From positions 1-12,644 of the forward strand of contig SKYD01000047.1 of the NCBI GenBank assembly GCA_007128075.1: a stretch of 12,644 nt of DNA, read 5' to 3'. Shown here piece by piece: positions 5,927 to 12,644 of the stretch (position 1 is its first letter; each line of letters opens with the position of its first letter). The DNA comes from Thiorhodovibrio sp. (GTDB lineage Bacteria; Pseudomonadota; Gammaproteobacteria; Chromatiales; Chromatiaceae). The notes under the pieces are model-generated. The model had not been told where the DNA came from. It saw nothing but the letters and a program-made list of their open reading frames with translations, and made no database searches. The translations under genes and the position numbers were made by a program.

Positions 5927-8734
5927 ATGGCGATAAAATTTGTTCAAAAAGTCTTTGGCAGTCGCAATGAGCGCCTGATCAAACGACTCCACAAAACCGT
6001 TGATCAGATCAATCAGCTTGAGCCGACCATTGCCGAGCTCTCAGAAACTGCATTAGCCGCCAAAACGGCGGAATTTCGCACCCGTCTGCAGAAAGGTGCC
6101 ACGCTTGAGAGCCTGATTCCTGAAACCTTCGCCGTGGTGCGTGAGGCAGGCAAGCGGGTGCTTGGAATGCGCCATTTTGATGTGCAATTGGTTGGTGGCA
6201 TGGTGCTGCATTCGGGCAAGATCGCAGAGATGCGCACTGGTGAAGGCAAAACCCTGGTTGCCACGCTGGCGGCTTATTTGAATGCCTTGCCAGCCCAAGG
6301 GGTGCATGTGATCACGGTCAATGATTATCTTGCCCGCCGCGATGCGGTGTGGATGGGGCAGATTTATCATTTTCTCGGACTCAAGGTCGGGGTGATTAAT
6401 TCATCCGGCGGCTTGGGGCCGGATGCGGCATCCTATCTCTATGATCCTGAGTTTATCCCCGCTGAAGGGGAGAATGGCTATCGTCATCTGCGCCCAGTCA
6501 CGCGCCGCGAGACCTATCACGCCGATATTACTTACGGCACCAATAACGAATTTGGCTTTGATTATCTGCGCGATAACATGGCGTTTACCGCTGAACAACG
6601 CTCTCAGCGCGATCCGTTCTATGCCATCATCGACGAGGTGGATTCAATCCTAATCGACGAGGCGCGCACCCCGCTGATTATCTCTGGCCCCTCGGAAGGC
6701 AACACCGAACTCTACAGCCAGATCGACACCATCATTCCGCTGCTCACTCGCCAGCAACCGATCACCAACGAGGAAGGACAGCCCGATTTTGGGCCAGGGG
6801 ATTATTCGGTCGATGAAAAAACGCGGCAGGTGTTTCTCAGCGAAGACGGGCATGAAAAAGTCGAAGAGCTATTGAGCAAACGCGGGCTATTGGGCGAGGG
6901 CGAGAGCCTGTATGATCCTGCCAATATCGTGCTGATTCACCACGTCTATGCTGGGCTGCGCGCCCATGCGCTGTTTCAGAAAAATGTCGATTACATCGTC
7001 CGCGATGGTCAGGTCATCATCGTCGATGAGTTCACCGGGCGCACCATGCCCGGGCGGCGGTGGTCGGAAGGGCTGCATCAAGCCGTCGAGGCCAAAGAGC
7101 GGGTGAGTATCCGCCAAGAAAATCAAACCCTCGCCTCGATCACTTTCCAAAATTTGTTTCGGCTCTATCCCAAGCTCGCCGGCATGACCGGCACTGCCGA
7201 TACTGAGGCCTATGAATTTCAGCAGATTTATGGGCTGGAAGTGGTGGTCATTCCGACCAATCAGCCGATGATTCGTGATGATCGCGGCGATCTGGTGTAT
7301 CTGACCCAAGCGGAAAAATACCGCGCTATTATCGACGACATCAAAGATTGTGTCAGCCGTGGGCAGCCGGTGCTGGTGGGCACCGCCTCGATTGAAACCT
7401 CAGAGCTGGTCTCCAAACAACTCACCGCCAACAAAATCCGTCACGAGGTGCTCAATGCCAAGCAGCATGAGCGCGAGGCGGGAATCATCGCCCGTGCTGG
7501 CGAGCCAGGGGCGGTGACCATTGCCACCAACATGGCGGGTCGTGGCACCGACATCGTCCTCGGCGGCAATCTCGATGCCGAGCTTGAATCGGCCACTGAT
7601 GAGACGACCAAAGAGCGTATCCGTGCCGACTGGAAAGAGCGTCATGCCAAGGTGATTGCTGCTGGTGGGCTGCATGTGATTGGCACTGAACGCCACGAAT
7701 CGCGGCGTATTGATAACCAGTTGCGTGGTCGCTCAGGTCGGCAGGGCGATCCTGGCTCCAGCCGTTTTTATCTGTCGCTGCAAGACAATCTGATGCGCAT
7801 TTTTGCCTCGGGCAAGGTGGGCACCATGATGCAAAAGCTGGGGATGCAGGAAGGCGAGGCAATTGAGCATCCTTGGGTGACGAAAGCGATTGAGAACGCC
7901 CAGCGCAAGGTTGAGGGGCGCAACTTCGATATCCGCAAACAGTTGCTGGAATACGATGATGTCGCCAATGATCAGCGCAAAGTCATCTACGGTCAGCGCC
8001 GTGAGCTGATGGACACCGACGACATCCAGTTCACCATCATCACCATGCGCCAGGATGTGCTCAATCAGCTGATCAGCAGCTTTATCCCGCCGCACAGTCT
8101 CGAAGAGCAATGGGATATCCCCGGATTAAGTCAGGCGCTGACGGATGGTTTTGGTGGACAGTGGCCGATTCAATCCTGGCTTGATGCCGATGATCAGCTC
8201 CATGAGGAGAATCTGCGGATGCGGATTCATGATCAGGTTGCCGAGGTTTATGCCGAGAAAGAGCAGCAGATTGGCAGCCAGCAATTGCGCGAGGTCGAAA
8301 AAGCGGTGATGCTGCAAACGCTTGACACCTTGTGGAAAGACCATCTAGCGCAGATGGATTATCTACGCCAGGGGATTCATCTGCGCGGCTATGCCCAGAA
8401 AAATCCCAAGCAAGAATACAAGCGCGAGGCGTTTGAGATGTTCTCGGCGATGCTCAACAGCATCAAGCAGGATGTGGTTCACACCCTGGCACGGATGCAG
8501 GTGCAACAAGCGCCGACTGAGCTATTACGGGCTGGCGGTGGCGCACCGCATAGCCGTGAATTTGAGTTTAAGCACGAGGCGTTTCACGGGCTGGACACCC
8601 CAACCGCTGAAGAGCCAGCGGCGACTGAACCTGAACAGCCCTTTGTTCGTGACACCCCTAAGGTCGGGCGCAACGAGCCATGCCCCTGTGGCTCGGGTAA
8701 AAAATACAAACAATGTCACGGCAAGGTGGCTTAA
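5927..8734 (+). CDS. secA: Preprotein translocase ATPase SecA
   Basis: Cytoplasmic and membrane-peripheral ATPase that pushes unfolded preproteins through SecYEG. The 935-residue product has Walker A MRTGEGKT (102-109), a DEVD Walker B (236-239), the precursor cross-linking domain, helicase motifs such as TNMAGRGTDI and GRSGRQGDPGSS in the second nucleotide-binding domain, the helical scaffold (LDTLWKDHL), a linker and a C-terminal zinc motif (Cys919, Cys921, Cys930, His931) for SecB and ribosome binding. It is about 34 residues longer than E. coli SecA (901). Most of the difference is an insert of about 27 residues near 160-190, between the VGVI strand and ADITYGTNNEFGFDYLRDN. The best ribosome site, AAAGGA (5906-5911), is about 15 nt from the ATG, further than usual. 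No SecM-like arrest peptide precedes it. The TAA overlaps the argJ ATG. Confidence 0.99.
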   Translation: MAIKFVQKVFGSRNERLIKRLHKTVDQINQLEPTIAELSETALAAKTAEFRTRLQKGATLESLIPETFAVVREAGKRVLGMRHFDVQLVGGMVLHSGKIAEMRTGEGKTLVATLAAYLNALPAQGVHVITVNDYLARRDAVWMGQIYHFLGLKVGVINSSGGLGPDAASYLYDPEFIPAEGENGYRHLRPVTRRETYHADITYGTNNEFGFDYLRDNMAFTAEQRSQRDPFYAIIDEVDSILIDEARTPLIISGPSEGNTELYSQIDTIIPLLTRQQPITNEEGQPDFGPGDYSVDEKTRQVFLSEDGHEKVEELLSKRGLLGEGESLYDPANIVLIHHVYAGLRAHALFQKNVDYIVRDGQVIIVDEFTGRTMPGRRWSEGLHQAVEAKERVSIRQENQTLASITFQNLFRLYPKLAGMTGTADTEAYEFQQIYGLEVVVIPTNQPMIRDDRGDLVYLTQAEKYRAIIDDIKDCVSRGQPVLVGTASIETSELVSKQLTANKIRHEVLNAKQHEREAGIIARAGEPGAVTIATNMAGRGTDIVLGGNLDAELESATDETTKERIRADWKERHAKVIAAGGLHVIGTERHESRRIDNQLRGRSGRQGDPGSSRFYLSLQDNLMRIFASGKVGTMMQKLGMQEGEAIEHPWVTKAIENAQRKVEGRNFDIRKQLLEYDDVANDQRKVIYGQRRELMDTDDIQFTIITMRQDVLNQLISSFIPPHSLEEQWDIPGLSQALTDGFGGQWPIQSWLDADDQLHEENLRMRIHDQVAEVYAEKEQQIGSQQLREVEKAVMLQTLDTLWKDHLAQMDYLRQGIHLRGYAQKNPKQEYKREAFEMFSAMLNSIKQDVVHTLARMQVQQAPTELLRAGGGAPHSREFEFKHEAFHGLDTPTAEEPAATEPEQPFVRDTPKVGRNEPCPCGSGKKYKQCHGKVA

Positions 8735-9915
8735 TGGAATCGTGGACAGTCGCCGGAGTCGAGCTTGCCACTGCGGCGGCGGGGCTGCGCTATCGCAACC
8801 GCGATGATCTGTTGCTGTTTGGTTTTGCCCCTGGCAGCCAATGTGCAGCGACCTTCACCCGCAATGCCTTTTGTGCGGCGCCAGTCACGGTGGCGCGCCA
8901 GCATCTTGCCACCACGCCGCCGCGCTATTGGCTGATCAATGCTGGCAATGCCAATGCTGGCACCGGAGCGCGGGGGCTTGCGGATGCCAAACACTGTTGT
9001 GCTGCACTGGCAACACTGGGTAATTGTGCGCCCGAGGCGGTGTTGCCATTTTCCACTGGGGTGATTGGTGAATATTTGCCGCTCGAACGCCTCACTGCTG
9101 CACTGCCAGCGTTGCAGCAGGCACTCAAGCCCACGGGCTGGGAACAGGCAGCGCGGGCGATTATGACCACCGACACCCAGCCCAAGCTGGTGCGCCGTCA
9201 CTGTCAGCTTGGCGATCAAACTGTGACGCTAATCGGGATTGCCAAGGGTGCGGGGATGATTCATCCCAACATGGCGACCATGCTCGCCTTTATCGCTACC
9301 GATGCCGCGCTCGATCAGCCCGAATTACAACGCTGTCTGAATCAAGCGGTCGCTGATTCTTTTAACAGCATTACCATCGATGGCGACACCTCGACCAACG
9401 ATGCCTGTGTGCTGGCCGCGACTGGCAAGGTGCCAATCAGCAGCCCCCAAGAGCTTGAAAGATTTAGCGAAAACCTCAACGCGCTCTGCTTGGAACTTGC
9501 CACCGCCATTGTCCGTGATGGTGAAGGCGCGACCAAGCTGGTGACCGTTGAGGTCATCGAGGCAGACACCGCCGAGGAAGCGCGGCGGGTTGCCGAGACC
9601 ATTGCGCTGTCGCCTTTGGTGAAAACCGCGCTCTATGCCGCTGATCCCAACTGGGGGCGGATTCTTGCCGCTGTCGGGCGAGCAGGGATTGATGCGCTGG
9701 AGATTAACAAGGTCAGCATCTGGCTGGATGCGGTGTGCATTGTTGCCAACGGCGAGCGGGCGGCTGACTATCGTGAGGAACACGGAAAACAGGTGATGGC
9801 ACAGGATGCGCTGACGATCCGCGTCCAGCTTGGGCGCGGCACCGCCAAGGCGCGGTTGCTGACCTGCGATCTGTCAACGGAGTATGTGCGGATCAATGCC
9901 GAGTACCGCACCTAG
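8734..9915 (+). CDS. argJ: Glutamate N-acetyltransferase ArgJ (ornithine acetyltransferase)
   Basis: Transfers the acetyl group from N-acetylornithine to glutamate, the cyclic route of arginine synthesis; some ArgJ also use acetyl-CoA, which cannot be judged here. The start at 8734 gives 393 residues and is supported by AAGGTGG within the end of secA, and by a TAATG junction with the secA stop. The frame extends seven codons upstream to an ATG at 8713, which is less likely. The self-cleavage site is visible in HPNMATML, between Ala181 and Thr182, Thr182 becoming the nucleophile of the beta chain. AKGAGMIHPN (170-179), GDTSTNDACV and EGATKLV are further family motifs. Presence of argJ fits a non-enteric gammaproteobacterium; enterics use ArgE instead. 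The next gene begins inside its last 20 nt. Confidence 0.97.
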   Translation: MESWTVAGVELATAAAGLRYRNRDDLLLFGFAPGSQCAATFTRNAFCAAPVTVARQHLATTPPRYWLINAGNANAGTGARGLADAKHCCAALATLGNCAPEAVLPFSTGVIGEYLPLERLTAALPALQQALKPTGWEQAARAIMTTDTQPKLVRRHCQLGDQTVTLIGIAKGAGMIHPNMATMLAFIATDAALDQPELQRCLNQAVADSFNSITIDGDTSTNDACVLAATGKVPISSPQELERFSENLNALCLELATAIVRDGEGATKLVTVEVIEADTAEEARRVAETIALSPLVKTALYAADPNWGRILAAVGRAGIDALEINKVSIWLDAVCIVANGERAADYREEHGKQVMAQDALTIRVQLGRGTAKARLLTCDLSTEYVRINAEYRT

Positions 9916-10837
9916 CTTATTGGTGGTTGCTGGCGCGATCCATGATGCCAGTGGGCGGGTGCTAATTGCCCAGCGCCCAGATCATGCCCACCTCGGCGGC
10001 TTGTGGGAGTTCCCTGGTGGCAAGGTCGAGCCAGGCGAGACCGCGCTGGCGGCGTTGGTGCGCGAACTGGATGAAGAACTTGGCATTCAGGTCACCGCTG
10101 CGCGTCCGCTGATTGAGGTGCCACACCATTATCCCGAGCGTAGCATTCGCTTAAAAGTTTATACCGTCACCGCTTATCAGAGCACACCCCAGAGCCGCGA
10201 GCACCAGCCGCTGGCTTGGCAATTTCCTGCTGAGATGGATCCAGCGCAGTTCCCACCCGCAGATCATGCAGTGATTCGCGCTTTACAGCTTCCTGCCTGT
10301 TATTTCATCACCCCAGACTCCAGCACTGATTTAATCCCCCGGCTTGAACAGGCACTGCTGGCGGGCGCTGAGTTGGTGCAGCTCCGCGCCCATTCTCTGG
10401 ATGATGCCGCCTATGTGCAGCTTGCAGCAGCGGTGGCTGACTGCTGTGCTGTGCATGAAATTCCACTGGTGTTCAATCGCGCCCCCGAATTAAGCCCCCA
10501 ATTGCCAGCATCTGCGGGCTGGCATCTCACCACAGCCGCTTTGCATCAATTGTCCTCGCGTGATGCGCTGCTGCGCACTTTGATCGGTGCCTCGTGCCAC
10601 AATGCTGCCGATCTTGAGCGGGCTGGCGCACTGCGGCTTGACTATGCCCTGCTCTCGCCAGTGCAGCCGACGGCGACCCATCCCGATCAGCCCGCCTTGG
10701 GCTGGGAGTCCTTTGCGCATCTGACTGCACAAGCGATTTTGCCGGTCTATGCCTTGGGCGGATTAGGTCCAGAGGATCTTGCCACCGCCTGGGCGCATGG
10801 TGCGCAAGGAATTGCAGCGATGCGTGGATTGTCGTGA
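9896..10837 (+). CDS. Nudix hydrolase (MutT-like) fused to ThiE/TenI-like domain
   Basis: Two-domain protein of 313 residues. Residues about 8-130 form a MutT-type Nudix domain with a complete Nudix box at 42-64 (G-x5-E at 42-48, then RELDEELGI at 56-64), so hydrolysis of oxidised dNTPs such as 8-oxo-dGTP is likely. LWEFPGGK at 36-43 is typical of MutT. Residues about 135-313 resemble the thiamine-phosphate synthase/TenI barrel: VQLRAHS (161-167), WHLTTAAL, IGASCHN (230-236), LLSPVQPTATHPD (252-264) and VYALGGL (284-290). Residues usual in true ThiE (Lys after QLRe, Asp in NDR, HLGQ.D) are replaced, so TMP synthase activity is doubtful. The same fusion is, to my knowledge, found next to argJ/secA in Pseudomonas. 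The start at 9896 overlaps argJ by 20 nt; an ATG at 9884 is possible but has poor spacing to GGAG. Confidence 0.88.
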   Translation: MPSTAPSLLVVAGAIHDASGRVLIAQRPDHAHLGGLWEFPGGKVEPGETALAALVRELDEELGIQVTAARPLIEVPHHYPERSIRLKVYTVTAYQSTPQSREHQPLAWQFPAEMDPAQFPPADHAVIRALQLPACYFITPDSSTDLIPRLEQALLAGAELVQLRAHSLDDAAYVQLAAAVADCCAVHEIPLVFNRAPELSPQLPASAGWHLTTAALHQLSSRDALLRTLIGASCHNAADLERAGALRLDYALLSPVQPTATHPDQPALGWESFAHLTAQAILPVYALGGLGPEDLATAWAHGAQGIAAMRGLS

Positions 10838-11640
10838 TGAACCACACCCCACGCTCATTGATCACCTTTGCCCGCATGAAGCAAGCAGGTGAGCCAATTG
10901 CCGCACTGACTTGCTACGATGCCAGTTTTGCGCGGCTGGTGGATGCCGCTGGGGTCGATCTCATATTGGTTGGCGACTCATTAGGTATGGTGCTGCAAGG
11001 ACACAATACCACGCTATCGGTGACACTCGATGACATGGTGTATCATACGCGCTGTGTTGCTCGTGGCACCCAACAGGCATTGATTGTCGCCGACCTGCCA
11101 TTTTTAAGCTACACCACACCTGCAGCGGCACTGGCTGCTGCACAGCGCTTACTCGGTGAAGGCGGGGCGCAGATGGTCAAGCTCGAAGGCGGGGCAGATC
11201 TGTGCTCTATCGTGTCGGAGTTGACTCGCTTTGGCGTTCCAGTGTGCGCCCATCTGGGGCTGTTGCCACAATCGGTTCATCAGTTGGGCGGCTATCGTTA
11301 TCAGGGGCGGGCGGAGGCGGATGCTGAACGCATTCGCAACGATGCGCTGGCGCTGCAAGCGGCAGGGGCGAGTTTGGTGGTGCTGGAATGCATCCCCGCC
11401 GCCCTTGCCACGATGCTCAGCCAAACCCTGACCATCCCCACCATCGGCATCGGGGCAGGCAATGGCTGTGATGGTCAGGTTCTGGTGCTGTATGATTTGC
11501 TTGGTATTTCTGCCGATCAATCGCCGCGCTTTAGTCGCAATTTTCTCAATGGTCAGCCGAGCATCGGGGCGGCGATTGCTGATTATGTGACCGCCGTTAA
11601 ACAACGCACCTTCCCAGGGGCGGAACACACACTTGCCTAG
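10837..11640 (+). CDS. panB: 3-methyl-2-oxobutanoate hydroxymethyltransferase (ketopantoate hydroxymethyltransferase)
   Basis: Transfers a hydroxymethyl group from 5,10-methylene-THF to 2-oxoisovalerate, giving ketopantoate, the first committed step to pantothenate and CoA. The 267-residue product has ALTCYDASFA (23-32), the metal-binding GDSLGMVLQGH (Asp47), ADLPF (Asp86), VKLEGG (Glu117) and catalytic Glu184 in VVLECIP, all spaced as in E. coli PanB with a shift of two or three residues. GAGNGCDGQVLVLYDLLG is the usual C-terminal motif. The ATG at 10837 shares its A with the TGA of the preceding gene (TGATG); a GTG one codon upstream is also possible. No strong Shine-Dalgarno sequence is seen, so coupling to the upstream gene is likely. 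panC follows after 18 nt. Confidence 0.97.
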   Translation: MNHTPRSLITFARMKQAGEPIAALTCYDASFARLVDAAGVDLILVGDSLGMVLQGHNTTLSVTLDDMVYHTRCVARGTQQALIVADLPFLSYTTPAAALAAAQRLLGEGGAQMVKLEGGADLCSIVSELTRFGVPVCAHLGLLPQSVHQLGGYRYQGRAEADAERIRNDALALQAAGASLVVLECIPAALATMLSQTLTIPTIGIGAGNGCDGQVLVLYDLLGISADQSPRFSRNFLNGQPSIGAAIADYVTAVKQRTFPGAEHTLA

Positions 11641-11658
11641 TGACCCTGAATCAACTGT

Positions 11659-12498
11659 ATGGAAATAATTGAACGCCTATTGCCGATGCGCAAAACTGTT
11701 GCCCGCTGGCGACAGGTCAATCTGCGTGTTGCCTTGGTGCCCACCATGGGCGCACTGCATGAAGGGCATCTGTCCTTGGTTCGGTTGGCACTCGAACACG
11801 CAGATCGGGTGGTGGTGAGCCTATTTGTTAATCCGCTGCAATTTGGTCCGAATGAAGATTTTGACCGCTATCCGCGCACCTTAGAGCGCGACATCGCGCT
11901 GTTGGAATCACTGAATGTGGACTGTTTGTTTATGCCCAGTGTCGAGGCACTTTACCCCGAAGGGCGCGATCAGCACACGCGGGTGCATGTTCCAGGCTTG
12001 GCGGATATGTTATGCGGTGCCAGCCGCCCAGGATTTTTTGATGGGGTCGCCACTGTCGTCACCAAATTGTTTCATATCATCACGCCAGATGTTGCCGTGT
12101 TTGGCGAGAAAGACTATCAGCAATTGCTGATGATCCGCCGCTTGGTGACTGATCTTAATTTTCCGATTCGGATTTTGGGTGCCCCGATTGTTCGTGAACC
12201 CGATGGGCTGGCGCTGAGTTCGCGCAATGCTTATCTCAGTGCCGACGAGCGCCAGTGCGCCCCCGCTTTACAGCGCAGTCTTAAACAGCTTGCCACGGCA
12301 CTTGAGAACGGCACCCCAATTGCTGCTGCCGAGCAAGATGCCTGCGCATCGTTAACTGCACAAGGTTTCACAGTCGATTATCTGAGTGTGCGCTGTGCTG
12401 AGACACTGGCATTGCCCTCCATACCCCAGCAACCACTGATCGTGCTTGCTGCTGCATATCTGGGCACTACGCGATTGATTGATAATCACCGCGTATAA
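11659..12498 (+). CDS. panC: Pantoate--beta-alanine ligase (pantothenate synthetase)
   Basis: Joins pantoate and beta-alanine with ATP to form pantothenate, by way of a pantoyl-adenylate. The 279-residue product (E. coli 283) begins MEIIERLLPMRKTVARW, aligning with the family N-terminus, and has VPTMGALHEGH (27-37) with the HIGH-like HEGH, SLFVNPLQFGPNEDF (55-69), GEKDYQQL (150-157) and the KMSKS-region counterpart LSSRNAYLS (187-195). No Shine-Dalgarno sequence is visible upstream of the ATG, so translation probably depends on re-initiation after panB. panD (aspartate decarboxylase), which often completes the set, does not follow, at least within this window. panE is absent too, so ketopantoate reduction must be supplied from elsewhere. 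Confidence 0.97.
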   Translation: MEIIERLLPMRKTVARWRQVNLRVALVPTMGALHEGHLSLVRLALEHADRVVVSLFVNPLQFGPNEDFDRYPRTLERDIALLESLNVDCLFMPSVEALYPEGRDQHTRVHVPGLADMLCGASRPGFFDGVATVVTKLFHIITPDVAVFGEKDYQQLLMIRRLVTDLNFPIRILGAPIVREPDGLALSSRNAYLSADERQCAPALQRSLKQLATALENGTPIAAAEQDACASLTAQGFTVDYLSVRCAETLALPSIPQQPLIVLAAAYLGTTRLIDNHRV

Positions 12499-12499
12499 T
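12494..12499 (+). promoter_or_regulatory. Possible -10 element (TATAAT) overlapping the panC stop
   Basis: An exact consensus TATAAT spans the panC stop codon (12496-12498). No convincing -35 lies at 16-18 bp; TTGATA at 12479-12484 is a good -35 sequence but only 9 bp away. It could drive the gene starting at 12590 with a leader of about 80 nt. The intergenic stretch 12499-12589 otherwise holds only an 8-bp palindrome AACATGTT and short inverted repeats. Confidence 0.3.
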
Positions 12500-12589
12500 C
12501 AGCACAGCTCAAATTGTGTTATCATTTGGTGTTGGCGAACAAACATGTTATTGTGCTGTTCTGAACCATCAATAAACACAATGAACCGA

Positions 12590-12644
12590 TGACCCGGACT
12601 CAATTCTTTAACACCCTCACTGGCTGCGCCTTGCTGCTGGCGGT
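12590..12644 (+). CDS. Start of an unidentified gene with hydrophobic N-terminus (partial)
   Basis: An ATG at 12590 opens a frame that runs off the window after 18 codons and reads MTRTQFFNTLTGCALLLA. A short polar start followed by a hydrophobic stretch suggests a signal peptide or membrane anchor. There is no clear Shine-Dalgarno sequence, and the nearby ATG at 12581 reads into a stop after three codons. Too little is present to name it. Confidence 0.42.

Noticed and set aside
12500..12558. Inverted repeat CAGCACA / TGTGCTG after panC, considered as a terminator
   Set aside because: The arms are 45 nt apart with no T-run after the second arm, so neither a terminator nor a compact operator is supported.
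1..12644. Search for mobile elements, CRISPR, tRNA, rRNA, toxin-antitoxin or defence genes
   Set aside because: Nothing was seen: the genes are contiguous housekeeping genes with similar codon use, and there are no long direct or inverted repeats.

Overview
The window is a core chromosomal segment of a gammaproteobacterium. Gene order and protein motifs both point there. The run ddlB-ftsQ-ftsA-ftsZ-lpxC is the distal end of the division and cell wall (dcw) cluster. It is followed by a DciA/DUF721 gene, an M23 peptidase, secA, argJ and a Nudix/ThiE-like fusion gene, an order I recall from Pseudomonas and other non-enteric gammaproteobacteria. Enterics have secM between lpxC and secA and use argE rather than argJ. 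I cannot name the genus.

Layout. 1-3306: the C-terminal end of ddlB, then ftsQ, ftsA and ftsZ, all on the + strand and tightly packed (ATGA overlap, 4-nt gap, 27-nt gap). 3307-3570: the only sizeable non-coding stretch, holding several inverted repeats, a possible sigma70-type promoter and a hairpin with a T-run, just ahead of lpxC. 3571-4479: lpxC. 4500-4943: dciA on the - strand, convergent with lpxC (20-nt gap) and divergent from the M23 gene (20-nt gap). 4964-5863: a membrane-anchored M23 (LytM-type) peptidase. 5927-12498: secA, argJ, Nudix/ThiE fusion, panB and panC. The first four of these are joined by overlapping stop and start codons, and panC follows after an 18-nt gap. 12499-12644: an intergenic region and the first codons of a further gene with a hydrophobic N-terminus.

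How the genes fit together. Ddl makes the D-Ala-D-Ala of peptidoglycan. FtsQ, FtsA and FtsZ build the divisome. LpxC commits to lipid A synthesis, the M23 peptidase probably acts on peptidoglycan, and SecA drives protein export, so the first two thirds is a cell-envelope block. DciA (replicative helicase operator) is the replication gene embedded in it. The distal part adds arginine biosynthesis (ArgJ), nucleotide clean-up (Nudix) and the first and last committed steps to pantothenate (PanB, PanC), apparently co-transcribed with secA.

I see no mobile element, CRISPR array, tRNA or rRNA, and no sign of recent transfer. The most unusual points are an extra stretch of about 27 residues in the first nucleotide-binding domain of SecA compared with E. 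coli SecA, the structured lpxC leader, the inverted dciA gene, and the ThiE-like domain that lacks several residues typical of true thiamine-phosphate synthase. I do not see a previously undescribed system here; this is mainly an ordinary housekeeping region.
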